Source: Streptomyces sp. ERV7 (GTDB taxonomy: Bacteria > Actinomycetota > Actinomycetes > Streptomycetales > Streptomycetaceae). Taken from it: a stretch of 64,000 nt of DNA. Positions 40,704 to 48,971 of this stretch are shown here, piece after piece. Numbering within the stretch: position 1 is the stretch's first letter; each line of letters begins with the position of its first letter. The stretch is taken from positions 1,240,001 through 1,304,000 of the forward strand of contig NZ_LYOY01000040.1 of assembly GCF_001653515.1 (NCBI RefSeq). The letters are read 5' to 3'. Made by a program: the position numbers and the translations under genes. The notes beneath the pieces were generated by a model. The model saw nothing but the letters and a program-made list of their open reading frames with translations, was not told the origin of the DNA and ran no database searches.

Positions 40704-42179
40704 ATGGACGACTCCGAGTTAGTACCCGTGATTTCGTACGCCCGCATCTCGTTCGACGGTGAGAAGGACGAGCACGGCGTAGAGGATCAGCATCGCATCA
40801 ACGCGCAGACGGCGGCCCGCACTGGCTGCGTGATCGTGGCCGAGCTGACGGACAACGACCTGTCGGCAGCCAAAGCCGACGTCATTCGCGAGGACTTCGA
40901 GCTCATGCTGCGGGCGCTGAAGGCCGGCAAGCTCCCGGATGGCAAGGCGGTCCGGGGTGCGATCGTGGTGGCCGACGACAGGCTGGTCCGGCGGGCGGGG
41001 GACTACGAGCGGTTCGTGGACGCGATCACGTACGACGACGGCCGGGTCTATGCCGACGCCAAGGGCCGGAAGGACCTGTACAACGAGGACGTCGAGGCGA
41101 TGGGGCTCTTCGGCGTCGTCATCTCCAAGATGGAGGTCCGCAAGACACAGCGCCGTTTACGCAACAGCCACCGCTCACGTGCTGAGCGCGGAATCCCGGT
41201 CGGCGGCACCCGCCCGTTCGGTTGGGAGACGGACAAGCGCACCCGCCACGAGACAGAGGCTCAGCTACTGGCCACTGCCATACAGGACTTCACGCGAGGC
41301 AAGTCCTTGACAGCGATCTGTGGCGAGTGGCGGACGGCCGGGGTGAAGACGACTCTTGGGAACGACTGGACACTCCGCTCGCTGAAGCTGACTTTGTGGA
41401 ACCCACGAGTCTGCGGGTGGCGCACGCACCAGGGCGAGATTCTGCGGAACGAGGACGGCCAGCCGGTCATCGGCCAGTGGGAGCCGATCGTTACGCAGGC
41501 GGAGTGGGAAGCGGTGGACGCGATCTTCCAAGCGCGGAAGGGACGAAGGGTCGGCCCGAAGCAGGTGATCGGCGACGTGCTGCCGGAGACGCACGGCCAG
41601 GCCCGGCACCTTCTGACGGGCATCCTGCGCTGCGGCCGGGTGTACGACGGCAAGCAGTGCAACACCCCTCTGCGAGTCACCCGCCAGACTCGTTTGTCGG
41701 CACACTTGTACGTGTGCCCGTCCAAGGCAGCGGGCGGTTGTGGGGGACTGGGTCGTCGAGGGGACTTGGTGGAGGAGTACATCACCGAGGCCGTGCTGGC
41801 GAAGCTGGAGGAGCGCCAGGCCCAGGCACTGGAGGCCGACCCCTGGGACGGTGAGGAGAAGCTGGACCGCCTACTCGCCAAGCGCGCCCGCCTGTCGTCC
41901 GAGTGGCAGGACGACGCGGTCAGCGATGACGTGTACTTCCCGCAGCTCAAGCGACTGGAAGCCCGCATCAAGGAATTGCGGGGCGAGCGCGGCCGCCGCG
42001 AACTGCTGGCCGCTCGTGCGGACCGGGGCGAGGACGTGCGGGAGCGGTGGGGCGGCCTGCATCTATCACAGAGGCGAGCGTTGCTCTTTGAGTGCCTGCA
42101 TGCCGTGATAGTGGAGCCTGCGGGAGGTGGACGAAAGCCATTCAACCCAGACCTTCTCAAACCAATCTGGAAAACGTAA
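40704..42179 (+). CDS. Large serine recombinase (integrase)
   Basis: The protein has 491 residues. The catalytic Ser16 lies in VISYARIS; the resolvase domain continues with VADDRLVRRAGDYERFVDAI. The recombinase domain (PFGWETDKRTRHETEAQLL ... VCGWRTHQGEIL) follows, then a zinc ribbon (CGRVYDGKQCNTPLRV and YVCPSKAAGGCGG) and a coiled-coil region (KARLSSEWQ, LKRLEARIKELRGERGRRE). It catalyses integration at msrA, 50 bases to the left. Two leucine codons are TTA (codons 6 and 152), rare in Streptomyces and read only by the bldA tRNA. Confidence 0.95.
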   Translation: MDDSELVPVISYARISFDGEKDEHGVEDQHRINAQTAARTGCVIVAELTDNDLSAAKADVIREDFELMLRALKAGKLPDGKAVRGAIVVADDRLVRRAGDYERFVDAITYDDGRVYADAKGRKDLYNEDVEAMGLFGVVISKMEVRKTQRRLRNSHRSRAERGIPVGGTRPFGWETDKRTRHETEAQLLATAIQDFTRGKSLTAICGEWRTAGVKTTLGNDWTLRSLKLTLWNPRVCGWRTHQGEILRNEDGQPVIGQWEPIVTQAEWEAVDAIFQARKGRRVGPKQVIGDVLPETHGQARHLLTGILRCGRVYDGKQCNTPLRVTRQTRLSAHLYVCPSKAAGGCGGLGRRGDLVEEYITEAVLAKLEERQAQALEADPWDGEEKLDRLLAKRARLSSEWQDDAVSDDVYFPQLKRLEARIKELRGERGRRELLAARADRGEDVRERWGGLHLSQRRALLFECLHAVIVEPAGGGRKPFNPDLLKPIWKT

Positions 42180-42219
42180 CCAGAGTGATTGAGTGCCATG
42201 TATGAGGAGTGATGGATGA

Positions 42220-42624
42220 TTACTCCGGTCTATACAGGCAGCCCCGGGCTACGGCAGCATCGCGCAGGCGTCTGCCGATCTGCTTTCTTTTTCCCTTCGT
42301 AGGTATCATCGTGAAATCAACGGAGGCGTGATCCGGCTGCTGGATCAAGTCGGCATCATCAAGTGCGGCCAACCCCTCGCCGTCTACCTCTTCGACGGAT
42401 ATTCCAAAGGTGCCAACAGACTTCCGTTCTTGCTCCACGGTCCAACGACGAAAAGCTTCTTCGGGGCCGACTCGTTCGCGCATTGTTGAAAGGAGGCATT
42501 CGTCTAGTTCGGAAGGCACGAATGCTTCACTGGAGGGGGAGCCGTTGGGAAACTGGCTCGGGTGCACCTGGCGCAGAAGAGTCTCTGAATCCTTGATCCG
42601 TGACGCCTTCGGAGGGTTTGTCAC
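42220..42624 (-). CDS. Second gene of an unknown two-gene cargo
   Basis: The protein has 134 residues. LLRQVHPSQFPNGSPSSEAF, SELDECLLSTMRERVGPEEA, and a DLIQQPDHASVDFTMIP segment match a pattern that I have seen in pairs of uncharacterised bacterial genes; RRLRDAAVARGCLY ends it. The GTG start overlaps the stop of the upstream gene by 4 bases (GTGA), so the products are probably made together and may form a complex. GC is clearly lower than the chromosome. A toxin-antitoxin or defence role is only a guess. Confidence 0.75.
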   Translation of the reverse strand: MTNPPKASRIKDSETLLRQVHPSQFPNGSPSSEAFVPSELDECLLSTMRERVGPEEAFRRWTVEQERKSVGTFGISVEEVDGEGLAALDDADLIQQPDHASVDFTMIPTKGKRKQIGRRLRDAAVARGCLYRPE

Positions 42625-43757
42625 TGCATGCTCCCATCTGTCAGGAAGCTAAGTAGCCGACTTTCGTCAAACGCTGACTGGTCCTCTAGCAGGTCGTCAG
42701 TGGCAGTGTTGTCGGCGCACAAAAACATCTCGTCGTCTGGTTCAATTGCTGCTGACATTTCCACTTCCCCCCGCTGCCATTCCAGCAGGATTGCCCCCTC
42801 GGTGCTGGGTACCAGAGATACGCCAGCGCCGAGTCGGGCGATCTCTGGGATCAGCCTGGCTGCTTTCCCCATCACCTCGCCATCGGGCGCCTTGGAACCA
42901 GGGCCCAGCCACCCATCGTGTAGCTCATGGATTCGATGCAATTGGGCGTGAAGTGCTTTCTCTTCGACAGAGCGGATGGCTACAATTTCGGTAATGCGAA
43001 CCATCGGGGCATTGCGTTGGGTTGGGTCAAGGGTCTCACCGGAAACCCTTACGTCTGGTGCGGTTATTCCGTCAGTGGCCAGGAAATCTTTCGCGGCAGA
43101 GGCTAGCCTATAGCTCTTGGGGTCGAGGCGGCAGGTGATTGTGCCGGTATCCGTCTTCAGGCGAAAGCTGAGAGTTGAGCCGTCATATTCGATTACTAGG
43201 CCCTCTGCATGTGCCAATTCCGGTGTCGGTGCGATTTCTTCAATCTCGTCGAGGAGCTCCCGCACCGTGTGATCTACGATTGCACGTTTAGATTCCTGCC
43301 GAGGGTCACCGAGAACCAGCGTCTCCGAATCTCGAAGGCTTGAACCCACTCGCCGAATTGCGCCCAGGGTGTCGGGCGGGAACTGGATCGCTTGTTGGCG
43401 GGGTTCGGTAATGCCTTGGAGTGAATCCGTCAACACGTCTCGCGCCTTGGTGTAGATGGATGACCACTCGCTCCAATCGGCATCTGATACTCTGCCTGGT
43501 TGTCGATAAATACGCATTCGAGGCTTGGCGCTTCCACCTGAAATGCTGAGAAGTCGAAGGTCGAATGCTTCGTTAAATCCATTCGGTAGGCGGCGTCGAT
43601 CTGGATTTTCTTCAAGCCATAGATGTCGCGCCACCTTCAGCACCGCCTCGCGAAAGGTCCCCACCTCGCGGGCTGTGTCGGCAGGCATTCCAGGTGGGTC
43701 AAAGCGGTCGCCAGTTAGCAGGAAAAAGGCGAAGTCTTCCTCTTCCTGATCATCCAT
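42621..43757 (-). CDS. First gene of an unknown two-gene cargo
   Basis: The protein has 378 residues. The N-terminal 200 residues are not recognised. The C-terminal third has HDGWLGPGSKAPDGEVMGKA, then VSLVPSTEGAILLEWQRGEV, a pattern (W-x-G-x-G-S-x-A-P ... P-S-x-x-G-x-I-x-L-E-W) found in many uncharacterised proteins that sit next to a gene like the one downstream. The start at ATG 43757 follows an unclear RBS; an in-frame TTG lies at 43784. Base composition differs from the core genome, pointing to recent acquisition. Confidence 0.75.
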   Translation of the reverse strand: MDDQEEEDFAFFLLTGDRFDPPGMPADTAREVGTFREAVLKVARHLWLEENPDRRRLPNGFNEAFDLRLLSISGGSAKPRMRIYRQPGRVSDADWSEWSSIYTKARDVLTDSLQGITEPRQQAIQFPPDTLGAIRRVGSSLRDSETLVLGDPRQESKRAIVDHTVRELLDEIEEIAPTPELAHAEGLVIEYDGSTLSFRLKTDTGTITCRLDPKSYRLASAAKDFLATDGITAPDVRVSGETLDPTQRNAPMVRITEIVAIRSVEEKALHAQLHRIHELHDGWLGPGSKAPDGEVMGKAARLIPEIARLGAGVSLVPSTEGAILLEWQRGEVEMSAAIEPDDEMFLCADNTATDDLLEDQSAFDESRLLSFLTDGSMQ

Positions 43758-43900
43758 GATCGACTCCGTCTCCGTTGCGCCCAAGAAGGGGGTGAGCTAT
43801 CGACTGAAGGTGACGGCACGTCAGGGTGTAGGGGCGTTGGGGTGTGGCTGGTGCCGAGAAAGCTGTGGGAGTACAGATTGGCGATTGAAGTGCGAAGTAA

Positions 43901-44131
43901 TCAAGAGGGCTGACGAGTGACATCCATGATTTTTTCAGCAGATGCGTCGCTGCCCGGCACGCCGATGGAGGCTGCTGGGGTGGAGGTGCCCCAGCGCTTA
44001 GCCCCTCCTGTTCGAGGTGGTGTCAGCGCTACTCCGAGAAGTTTGGAGATGCGGTGCCAGCGTTCGTCGCTCCAGGGGGGAGACCTCCGGGCTTGCTGCT
44101 GTCCCCACTCGCGGGCGGTCAACGTGGCCAT
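43901..44131 (-). CDS. Small protein overlapping the replication initiator gene
   Basis: This 76-residue protein starts MATLTAREWGQQQARRSPPWS and has a predicted helix DERWHRISKLLGV. Its ATG overlaps the end of the initiator gene by 13 bases, so it is translationally coupled. In similar elements this slot holds a small excision or regulatory protein; as serine integrases need a directionality factor, it is one candidate, without motif support. Confidence 0.6.
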   Translation of the reverse strand: MATLTAREWGQQQARRSPPWSDERWHRISKLLGVALTPPRTGGAKRWGTSTPAASIGVPGSDASAEKIMDVTRQPS

Positions 44132-45608
44132 ACGATGCCTTGCACATAGTGAGAGTCATGCCGGACCACGTGAAGATTCAGCGTGAGCTCCTCAGCGATC
44201 CCCGCCGCAAAGAGCATGGCCCCGGGTGAATGGCCGGAGCCGATGTAGCCCCATTGCGCATGGGCGACCCCGGTTACGTCACCCTGTTGTGCGAGCTGTG
44301 CTCGGCCAGCACGCAGGGCTGCGTAGGTGGTGGAGTAAGCGTGGGACTTGGTGAGGATGTGCCCCCGATAGCCGAGAGTGTGTGCCCAGGCCCGAAGGTG
44401 CAGCGGCTCGTACTCCTGGAGAGCGCCCAGGTGCCAACAGGTGCGCATGAGGGCGTGGGCGTGTGCATTCACCGCTGCTGTTTCGACGTCTGTGCGGGTC
44501 AGAGCCCGGTGGTCGATGCCGGCGCCTGTTTCATCGGCTCCTTTGGTGACGTACTTGGCGATGTACGCCGCTACCGCGTCGTCGTCTGGTCCGGTGCCGT
44601 CGCTGTGGAGGGGGCGGGCGTCGAGCTGGGTTCCCCAGCGGAGGGCTAATTGGCCGACCGCGGGGCTGTAGGGCGTGTGGATCAGGACGCGTCGCGCGGA
44701 GGCGTGTACAGCGTCGGTGAGCAGGTCGGTGGTGGCCCAGGGCGGGGGTTCGTCGGCGGGTCCGGCCGGGCCGTCGAGACGGACCACGGCGTGGATGTGG
44801 ACGGCCGCGCGCTTCTGGTACTCGGCGACCCGGGCGAAGGACAGCCGGGCGTGGTCGGGGAAGCGGGACTGTGTCAGGCCGACTGCGGTGGCGAGGTGGC
44901 GGCGGACCCCACGTGTGAAGCGGTCCCAGAGCTTGCCCGCGTGCGCGTGCCAGAGCACGTGGGCCACGTAGTCGTAGCAGTCCGGGCAGAGGGGCTGACC
45001 GACCAGAATGGCCGTCTCCTCGTGGGCGGCCCCGCAGCCGAGAGGCCGACCGTGTTCGCAGGTGCCTCCGTCGCGGCGCGGGCGACAGCGGTCCCCAGCC
45101 CTGTGGACGGGGCCGAAGGACGGGGCCGTGAGGGTGATGAAGAGCCGGGGCCGGTTACGTACTGTCGGCGGGACGTTCTTGCCGCCGATCAGGCCCGCGC
45201 GGACCAGGTGGAAGGTGTCTCCGGCGTGGAGGCGGGAGCATGGCGGGCAGACGCTTGCGCGTCTGTTGCGGCAGCGGATCAGGAGTCGTTCGCCGGGTTC
45301 GTCGCGGGTGTCGTAGTGGTGCAGGATCTCGCCGGTGGCCGGGGCCCATGTGGTGGTGGAGCCGGAGAGGTGGATGGGGTGGGCGCAGCCGCCGGTGGCG
45401 CGTACTTGGTCGAGCCAGCGGGAGAACTTGGGGTCTTGGACGAGGCGTATCGCGTCGCGGTCTGCTTCGGAGAGCTGACGCAGGCGCGCCGCACGGTTGA
45501 GGTGGGCGCGCCGGTCAGCCGGGGTGAGGTCGGCTGTGATGGCGGGGACCTTCCGCAGGGGGCCGCCGTAGCGGCCGGGTGAGTGGTGGGCGGGGTGGCG
45601 TGGTCCAT
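44119..45608 (-). CDS. RepSA-like replication initiator, apparent frameshift near the start
   Basis: A continuous frame from about 45585 to 44119 encodes some 490 residues with RWLDQVRATGGCAHPIHLSG, ERLLIRCRNRRASVCPPCSR (paired CxxC), RLFITLTAPSFGPVH, CRPRRDGGTCEHGRPLGCG, VAEYQKRAAVHIHAVVRLDG (HUH-like His pair) and AYIAKYVTKGAD. These fit initiators of rolling-circle-type actinomycete elements. The frame has no ATG, GTG or TTG before 44967. An ATG at 45608 (MDHATPPTT) with a GGAGG RBS is in the wrong frame; adding one base in the CCCACCACTCACCC run would join them. So either the gene is frameshifted, or an unusual start is used, or the base is a sequencing error. Confidence 0.75.
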
Positions 45609-45639
45609 GCGGGCCTCCGTGGTGATCACGTGGGTTGGT

Positions 45640-45753
45640 TCAGCGGATGGTGCCGGTACCCCGGCAGACGCGGCAGCGCCGACGTCGTCCGGTCCAGGTG
45701 GTGCGGGCCCCTTCGCCCTTGCAGGCCGGGCAGCGCACGCGGCTCATCGGCAT
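45640..45753 (-). CDS. 37-residue zinc-ribbon-like protein
   Basis: ATG 45753 opens a frame of 37 codons, MPMSRVRCPACKGEG, then RTTWTGRRRRCRVCRGTGTIR. Two CxxC pairs (CPAC and CRVC) with the CxxCxGxG spacing form a DnaJ-type zinc knuckle. It lies between the SpdB-like gene and the initiator gene in the transfer operon. Small proteins of this type are regular in such elements. Confidence 0.75.
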   Translation of the reverse strand: MPMSRVRCPACKGEGARTTWTGRRRRCRVCRGTGTIR

Positions 45754-45778
45754 GACGTCATCTGTCCTTTCTGCCCGG

Positions 45779-45973
45779 TCACTGGGAGAAGCCGTGGAGG
45801 AACCAGGTCACGAGCCCGTCGACCGTGAACAACACCGGGGTCTGACCCAGGTACATGCCGAACAGGCCGATGCAGACCGCTTCCCAGGCCCGCACGTCGC
45901 GGGATCGGACGAGCAGGACGGAGATGATCCCGAAGACCACCACGAGCGGCAGTGCCGCCGATTCGCTGATCAC
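45779..45973 (-). CDS. Small membrane protein, SpdB/SpdD-like
   Basis: This 64-residue protein starts at GTG 45973, overlapping the TraSA stop by 4 bases (GTGA). Two hydrophobic helices are visible: LPLVVVFGIISVLLV and WEAVCIGLFGMYLGQTPVLF. Spd proteins spread transferred DNA between mycelial compartments together with the translocase. The assignment is by position and topology. Confidence 0.7.
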   Translation of the reverse strand: MISESAALPLVVVFGIISVLLVRSRDVRAWEAVCIGLFGMYLGQTPVLFTVDGLVTWFLHGFSQ

Positions 45974-47271
45974 TCCGTGCCTCCTGCCTGCGCCGCCAGG
46001 GCGCGATGGAAGCCGGGCAGGTCCGGGGCCATGGCTGCGTACTTCCGGGCGGTCGCCACGGCCTCTTCGGTGCTGGTGAGGTGCGAACGCGCGCGGGACC
46101 AGCCGCCGTCGGGGCCTGTGCAGACGGCCACGCCCTGTTCCTCAACGGTGATCGATTGGGCCACGGCCACGGCGTCCTTGTTCAGGTCCCCGAGCGTCAT
46201 CTCCGCCGTGCCGGGATCGTTGACCCGGTGGCAGACACGTCCGGCGAGCTGCGCGCGCAGCGCGGTGACTCCGGGGCCGAGGTCGGAACCGACCCGCTGT
46301 CCGGCGACGATCAGATGCAGACCAAGAGCCGCGCCGAGCTGAGCGATACGCAACAGCAGGGTCGAGCACTGCTCCGCCTCCGACCTGCTCTCGCGGGTGC
46401 CGTCCGAGAGGTAGAGCTCCGCGAGTTCGTCGACGATCACGACCACGGGGGCGGGCCGGAGCTTGTCGGGCAGCTCCCAGATGGAGCGGACCCCAGCCGC
46501 CCGGCAGGCGAGCATGCGCTCGTGCATGTCCGCTACGAGCGCGCCCAGTACGGCGACCGCCTCGCGTCGGCACGTGGTGAGTGCGCTGAGGCGGGCGGAG
46601 AACAGGCCCAGTTCCATGCCGCCCTTGCAGTCGATGCCGACCAGGGCGACCGGCTGCCCTGCAAGCTGCGTGATCAGCCGGGCCAGCAGGGTGGACTTCC
46701 CGGAGCGGGTGGCACCGGTGATGAGCCAGTGCGGCACAAGCCGCAGGTCCATGACCCAGGCGCCGCCACTCTCCAGGGCCCCGATGAGAGCGGACAGCAG
46801 CACGGCGGGCGCGGTGGCCAGGCCCGGCCGCTCCAGGGGATCGCTGGCGGTCGCGGTCAGCAGGACGTGTCCGCGTTCGGGGGAGGTGACCCGTACCGCG
46901 TGGACCTTCCACGCGTGCATGAGCGCGTCGGCGGCCTTCATGTACGTGGCCGGGGTCTGGCCCGGATGCAGGCGCACGGACACGGTCAAGCCCATGCGGG
47001 TGGCCCGGGGGAAGGCGAGCCGAGGGGCGATGGGGCGCAGCGGATCGCCCTTGACCACCAGGTCCCCGACGAGCCCGCGCGGCGGGCGCCGCGAGACGGA
47101 CAGGTCGTTGAGCATCGCGACCCTGCGCCAGGTGAAGAGCACCCGGCAGCAGGTGACGGGGTAGCCGGTGACGTACCAGTGCCAGGCCGGACGGTTCCGG
47201 CGCAGCCAGTCGCCAAGAACGAGGGACCAGGCGAGTGCGGCGAGTGCCAGCGCGAGCAGGATCGCACCCAT
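45970..47271 (-). CDS. TraSA-like FtsK/SpoIIIE DNA translocase
   Basis: The protein has 433 residues. An N-terminal membrane helix (ILLALALAALAWSLVLG) is followed by a linker and the FtsK motor: Walker A GATRSGKST near residue 185, ALVGIDCKGGMELGL, Walker B VVVIVDELAELYL, and LHLIVAGQRVGSDLGPGVTALR. It pumps double-stranded plasmid DNA between hyphae in conjugation. The ATG at 47271 overlaps the stop of the SCO3933-type gene by one base. The winged DNA-recognition domain at the C-terminus is short or absent. Confidence 0.9.
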   Translation of the reverse strand: MGAILLALALAALAWSLVLGDWLRRNRPAWHWYVTGYPVTCCRVLFTWRRVAMLNDLSVSRRPPRGLVGDLVVKGDPLRPIAPRLAFPRATRMGLTVSVRLHPGQTPATYMKAADALMHAWKVHAVRVTSPERGHVLLTATASDPLERPGLATAPAVLLSALIGALESGGAWVMDLRLVPHWLITGATRSGKSTLLARLITQLAGQPVALVGIDCKGGMELGLFSARLSALTTCRREAVAVLGALVADMHERMLACRAAGVRSIWELPDKLRPAPVVVIVDELAELYLSDGTRESRSEAEQCSTLLLRIAQLGAALGLHLIVAGQRVGSDLGPGVTALRAQLAGRVCHRVNDPGTAEMTLGDLNKDAVAVAQSITVEEQGVAVCTGPDGGWSRARSHLTSTEEAVATARKYAAMAPDLPGFHRALAAQAGGTE

Positions 47272-47612
47272 CACGCACCACCCGCCTTGGGTAAGACGCT
47301 GGTGACGGGGGTGATCGCGTCGGCCCGGAAGCTGATCCCGTGCCGGTCGCCCATCGACCAGGCGAACGCGATGAGCCCGGTGACCTTGACGATCATGCCT
47401 TCCTCGATGCCGCGCGGTTCGCCGCTCATCGCGATCTCGATGACGGAGATACGGCGGGCGTCCTGGCGGACCGTGACCGCGACGGTGTACATCGGGTTGC
47501 CGTCGCGGTCCCTCTTCACCTCCCCTGTCTCGGAGTTGCTGATCTTCTTCTCCGGCGCGATGGCGCACCGCAGTACGCCGAGTCGCGTCGTGTCCACGGG
47601 AATGGACTGCAT
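47271..47612 (-). CDS. SCO3933-family element protein
   Basis: This 113-residue protein starts MQSIPVDTTRLGVLRCAIAP, then VKRDRDGNPMYTVAVTVRQD and RISVIEIAMSGEPRG. I recognise this as the small protein placed before tra genes in elements like that of S. coelicolor SCO3932-3937. It may be an OB-fold regulatory or single-strand-binding-type protein. It leads the transfer operon, whose genes overlap by 1-13 bases through to 45779. Confidence 0.8.
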   Translation of the reverse strand: MQSIPVDTTRLGVLRCAIAPEKKISNSETGEVKRDRDGNPMYTVAVTVRQDARRISVIEIAMSGEPRGIEEGMIVKVTGLIAFAWSMGDRHGISFRADAITPVTSVLPKAGGA

Positions 47613-47647
47613 TGCGTGGCCTCCTAGGCCGCTCACGACGCCAGTCT

Positions 47648-47724
47648 CATGCTGACGTCACTTGTCCTTATGAGTTGGAACTATGCGCCTCTGTACGGGA
47701 GTTGGGCAAGTACTTATGCTGACG
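47648..47724. promoter_or_regulatory. Direct repeats in the divergent promoter of the transfer operon and the GntR gene
   Basis: The 9-mer ATGCTGACG occurs at 47648-47656 and 47716-47724. CTTATG follows or precedes each (47667-47672 and 47713-47718). The 172-base spacer separates the start of the transfer operon from the GntR gene, the expected place for autoregulated KorSA-type operators. Confidence 0.55.
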
Positions 47725-47784
47725 AGTGATGTCGCGCGTGCGACGTGCCTACGTCCCCACCACACCCACGACAAAGGTGTCCAC

Positions 47785-48564
47785 ATGACGGAGATCCAGC
47801 GCCCCGGAGCGCTCTACCAGCAGGTCGCCGCCGCCATCCGCGAAGCGATCCTGTCCGGTGAGTTCGAGCCCGAGGCACCGCTCCCCTCCGAGGCCCAGCT
47901 CATGGAGCGCTACCGGGTCTCCCGGCCAACCGTCCGCAACGCCGTCGCCGCCCTGCGTGCGGAAGGGCTGATCGACGTCCGCCACGGCAAGGGCAGTTTC
48001 GTGCGCTCCGCAGGACTGCCCGCCCTCACCGTCGAGCGCCGCATCAGCCGCACCACCGGCGGACGGTTCACCACCCACGACGGCACCCAGTGGGAGGCAG
48101 TCGACGAGCCGGGCGTCTTCCGCTCGCACACCACCAAGGTCACCGGCCCCCCGCTCGGACTCGGGGAAGAAGAAGCCCTGTTCGGCTGCGACCGGCTGCT
48201 GACCGACCCGGCCACGGGTACTCGCGCCATGCACCGCACCCTGATCCCGTTCGAGACCGCCGAGGCAACCCCCGGCCTTGCCGACGCACCGGACACGCCC
48301 CCGGACGCCATCTACGCCCTGCTCGCGAAAGCCGGGCACAAGCTTTGGTGGTCCGAGACGGTACGCGCCAGCATGCCCCTGCCCGACGAACGCACCGCGC
48401 TCCGCCTGCCCGATGCGACACCGGTCCTGCGCACCGCCCGCGTCACGCACGGAACCGACGACCGGCCCCTGATCCTCGAAGAGCTCCGCGTCGGAGCGGA
48501 CCGGGCCGAACTCGCCTACCGGATCACCGCCGACAAGGAGCCCGCGCGGCGCGCCCGCGCCTGA
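47785..48564 (+). CDS. GntR-family regulator with UTRA domain, KorSA-like
   Basis: The protein has 259 residues. The winged helix covers residues 5-75: LYQQVAAAIREAILSGEFEP, LPSEAQLMERYRVSRPTVRN, and GLIDVRHGKGSFVRS. A UTRA-type effector domain follows. In pSAM2-like elements KorSA represses the replication/transfer operon and keeps the element integrated. Start at ATG 47785, preceded by AAAGGTG. A hairpin follows the stop. Confidence 0.9.
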   Translation: MTEIQRPGALYQQVAAAIREAILSGEFEPEAPLPSEAQLMERYRVSRPTVRNAVAALRAEGLIDVRHGKGSFVRSAGLPALTVERRISRTTGGRFTTHDGTQWEAVDEPGVFRSHTTKVTGPPLGLGEEEALFGCDRLLTDPATGTRAMHRTLIPFETAEATPGLADAPDTPPDAIYALLAKAGHKLWWSETVRASMPLPDERTALRLPDATPVLRTARVTHGTDDRPLILEELRVGADRAELAYRITADKEPARRARA

Positions 48565-48606
48565 GCCCTCAGGGCGATCGGTCGAAACTTTCTCTACTTC
48601 CTCAAG

Positions 48607-48625
48607 GGCGCGCCTTCGGCGCGCC
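48607..48625 (+). terminator. Hairpin after the GntR gene
   Basis: GGCGCGCC TTC GGCGCGCC, an 8-base perfect stem, lies 42 bases after the stop. GC-rich hairpins follow directly. Confidence 0.65.
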
Positions 48626-48772
48626 GGGCCGCCCGGCCGCCCCGGCCGGGCGTGCGGCGTGACCGCCGGTCCCGGCCGGACGCCCAGCGCCCCACACCGC
48701 ACCCCCGAGGCCGAGCAGTGTCGACCAGTCACCTCAGGGCAGACCCCGTACAACTGGGGGTCGACGGCCTCC

Positions 48773-48922
48773 GAGGCTTTAGGCAGCTCCCATGGGGCGA
48801 GCCTCCAAGAGCAGGGGGCCCATCGGGCACTACCGCGGGCAGGGCATGTGCCCGCCCGATTCGCCGGGCCAGCGTAGGGCCCCCTGCTCTCTCGCCCCAT
48901 GGCAGCTACCGCCCAAAGCCTC
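48773..48922. repeat. 150-base hairpin-forming inverted repeat in the element
   Basis: GAGGCTTT...GGCAGCT, CCATGGGGCGA and GAGCAGGGGGCCC on the left are mirrored by GGGCCCCCTGCTC, TCGCCCCATGG, AGCT and AAAGCCTC on the right. The centre has further pairing (TCGGGC with GCCCGA, GCGGGCA with TGCCCGC). The 408 bases between 48564 and 48972 hold no supported gene, so this structure is likely functional: a single-strand origin, a transfer locus or a small RNA. Confidence 0.8.
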
Positions 48923-48971
48923 TGCGGCCGGCGACGTGCCCACGCGCACCACTCACCAGGCGAAACCCGCC

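Noticed and set aside
40504..40704. tRNA gene as integration site of the element
   Set aside because: No cloverleaf is present at either junction. The shared sequence is the msrA 3' end.
45279..45629. 116-residue Pro/Thr-rich minus-strand frame as an independent gene
   Set aside because: After nine codons it is just the wrong frame of the initiator gene, whose conserved cysteines appear in the neighbouring frame.
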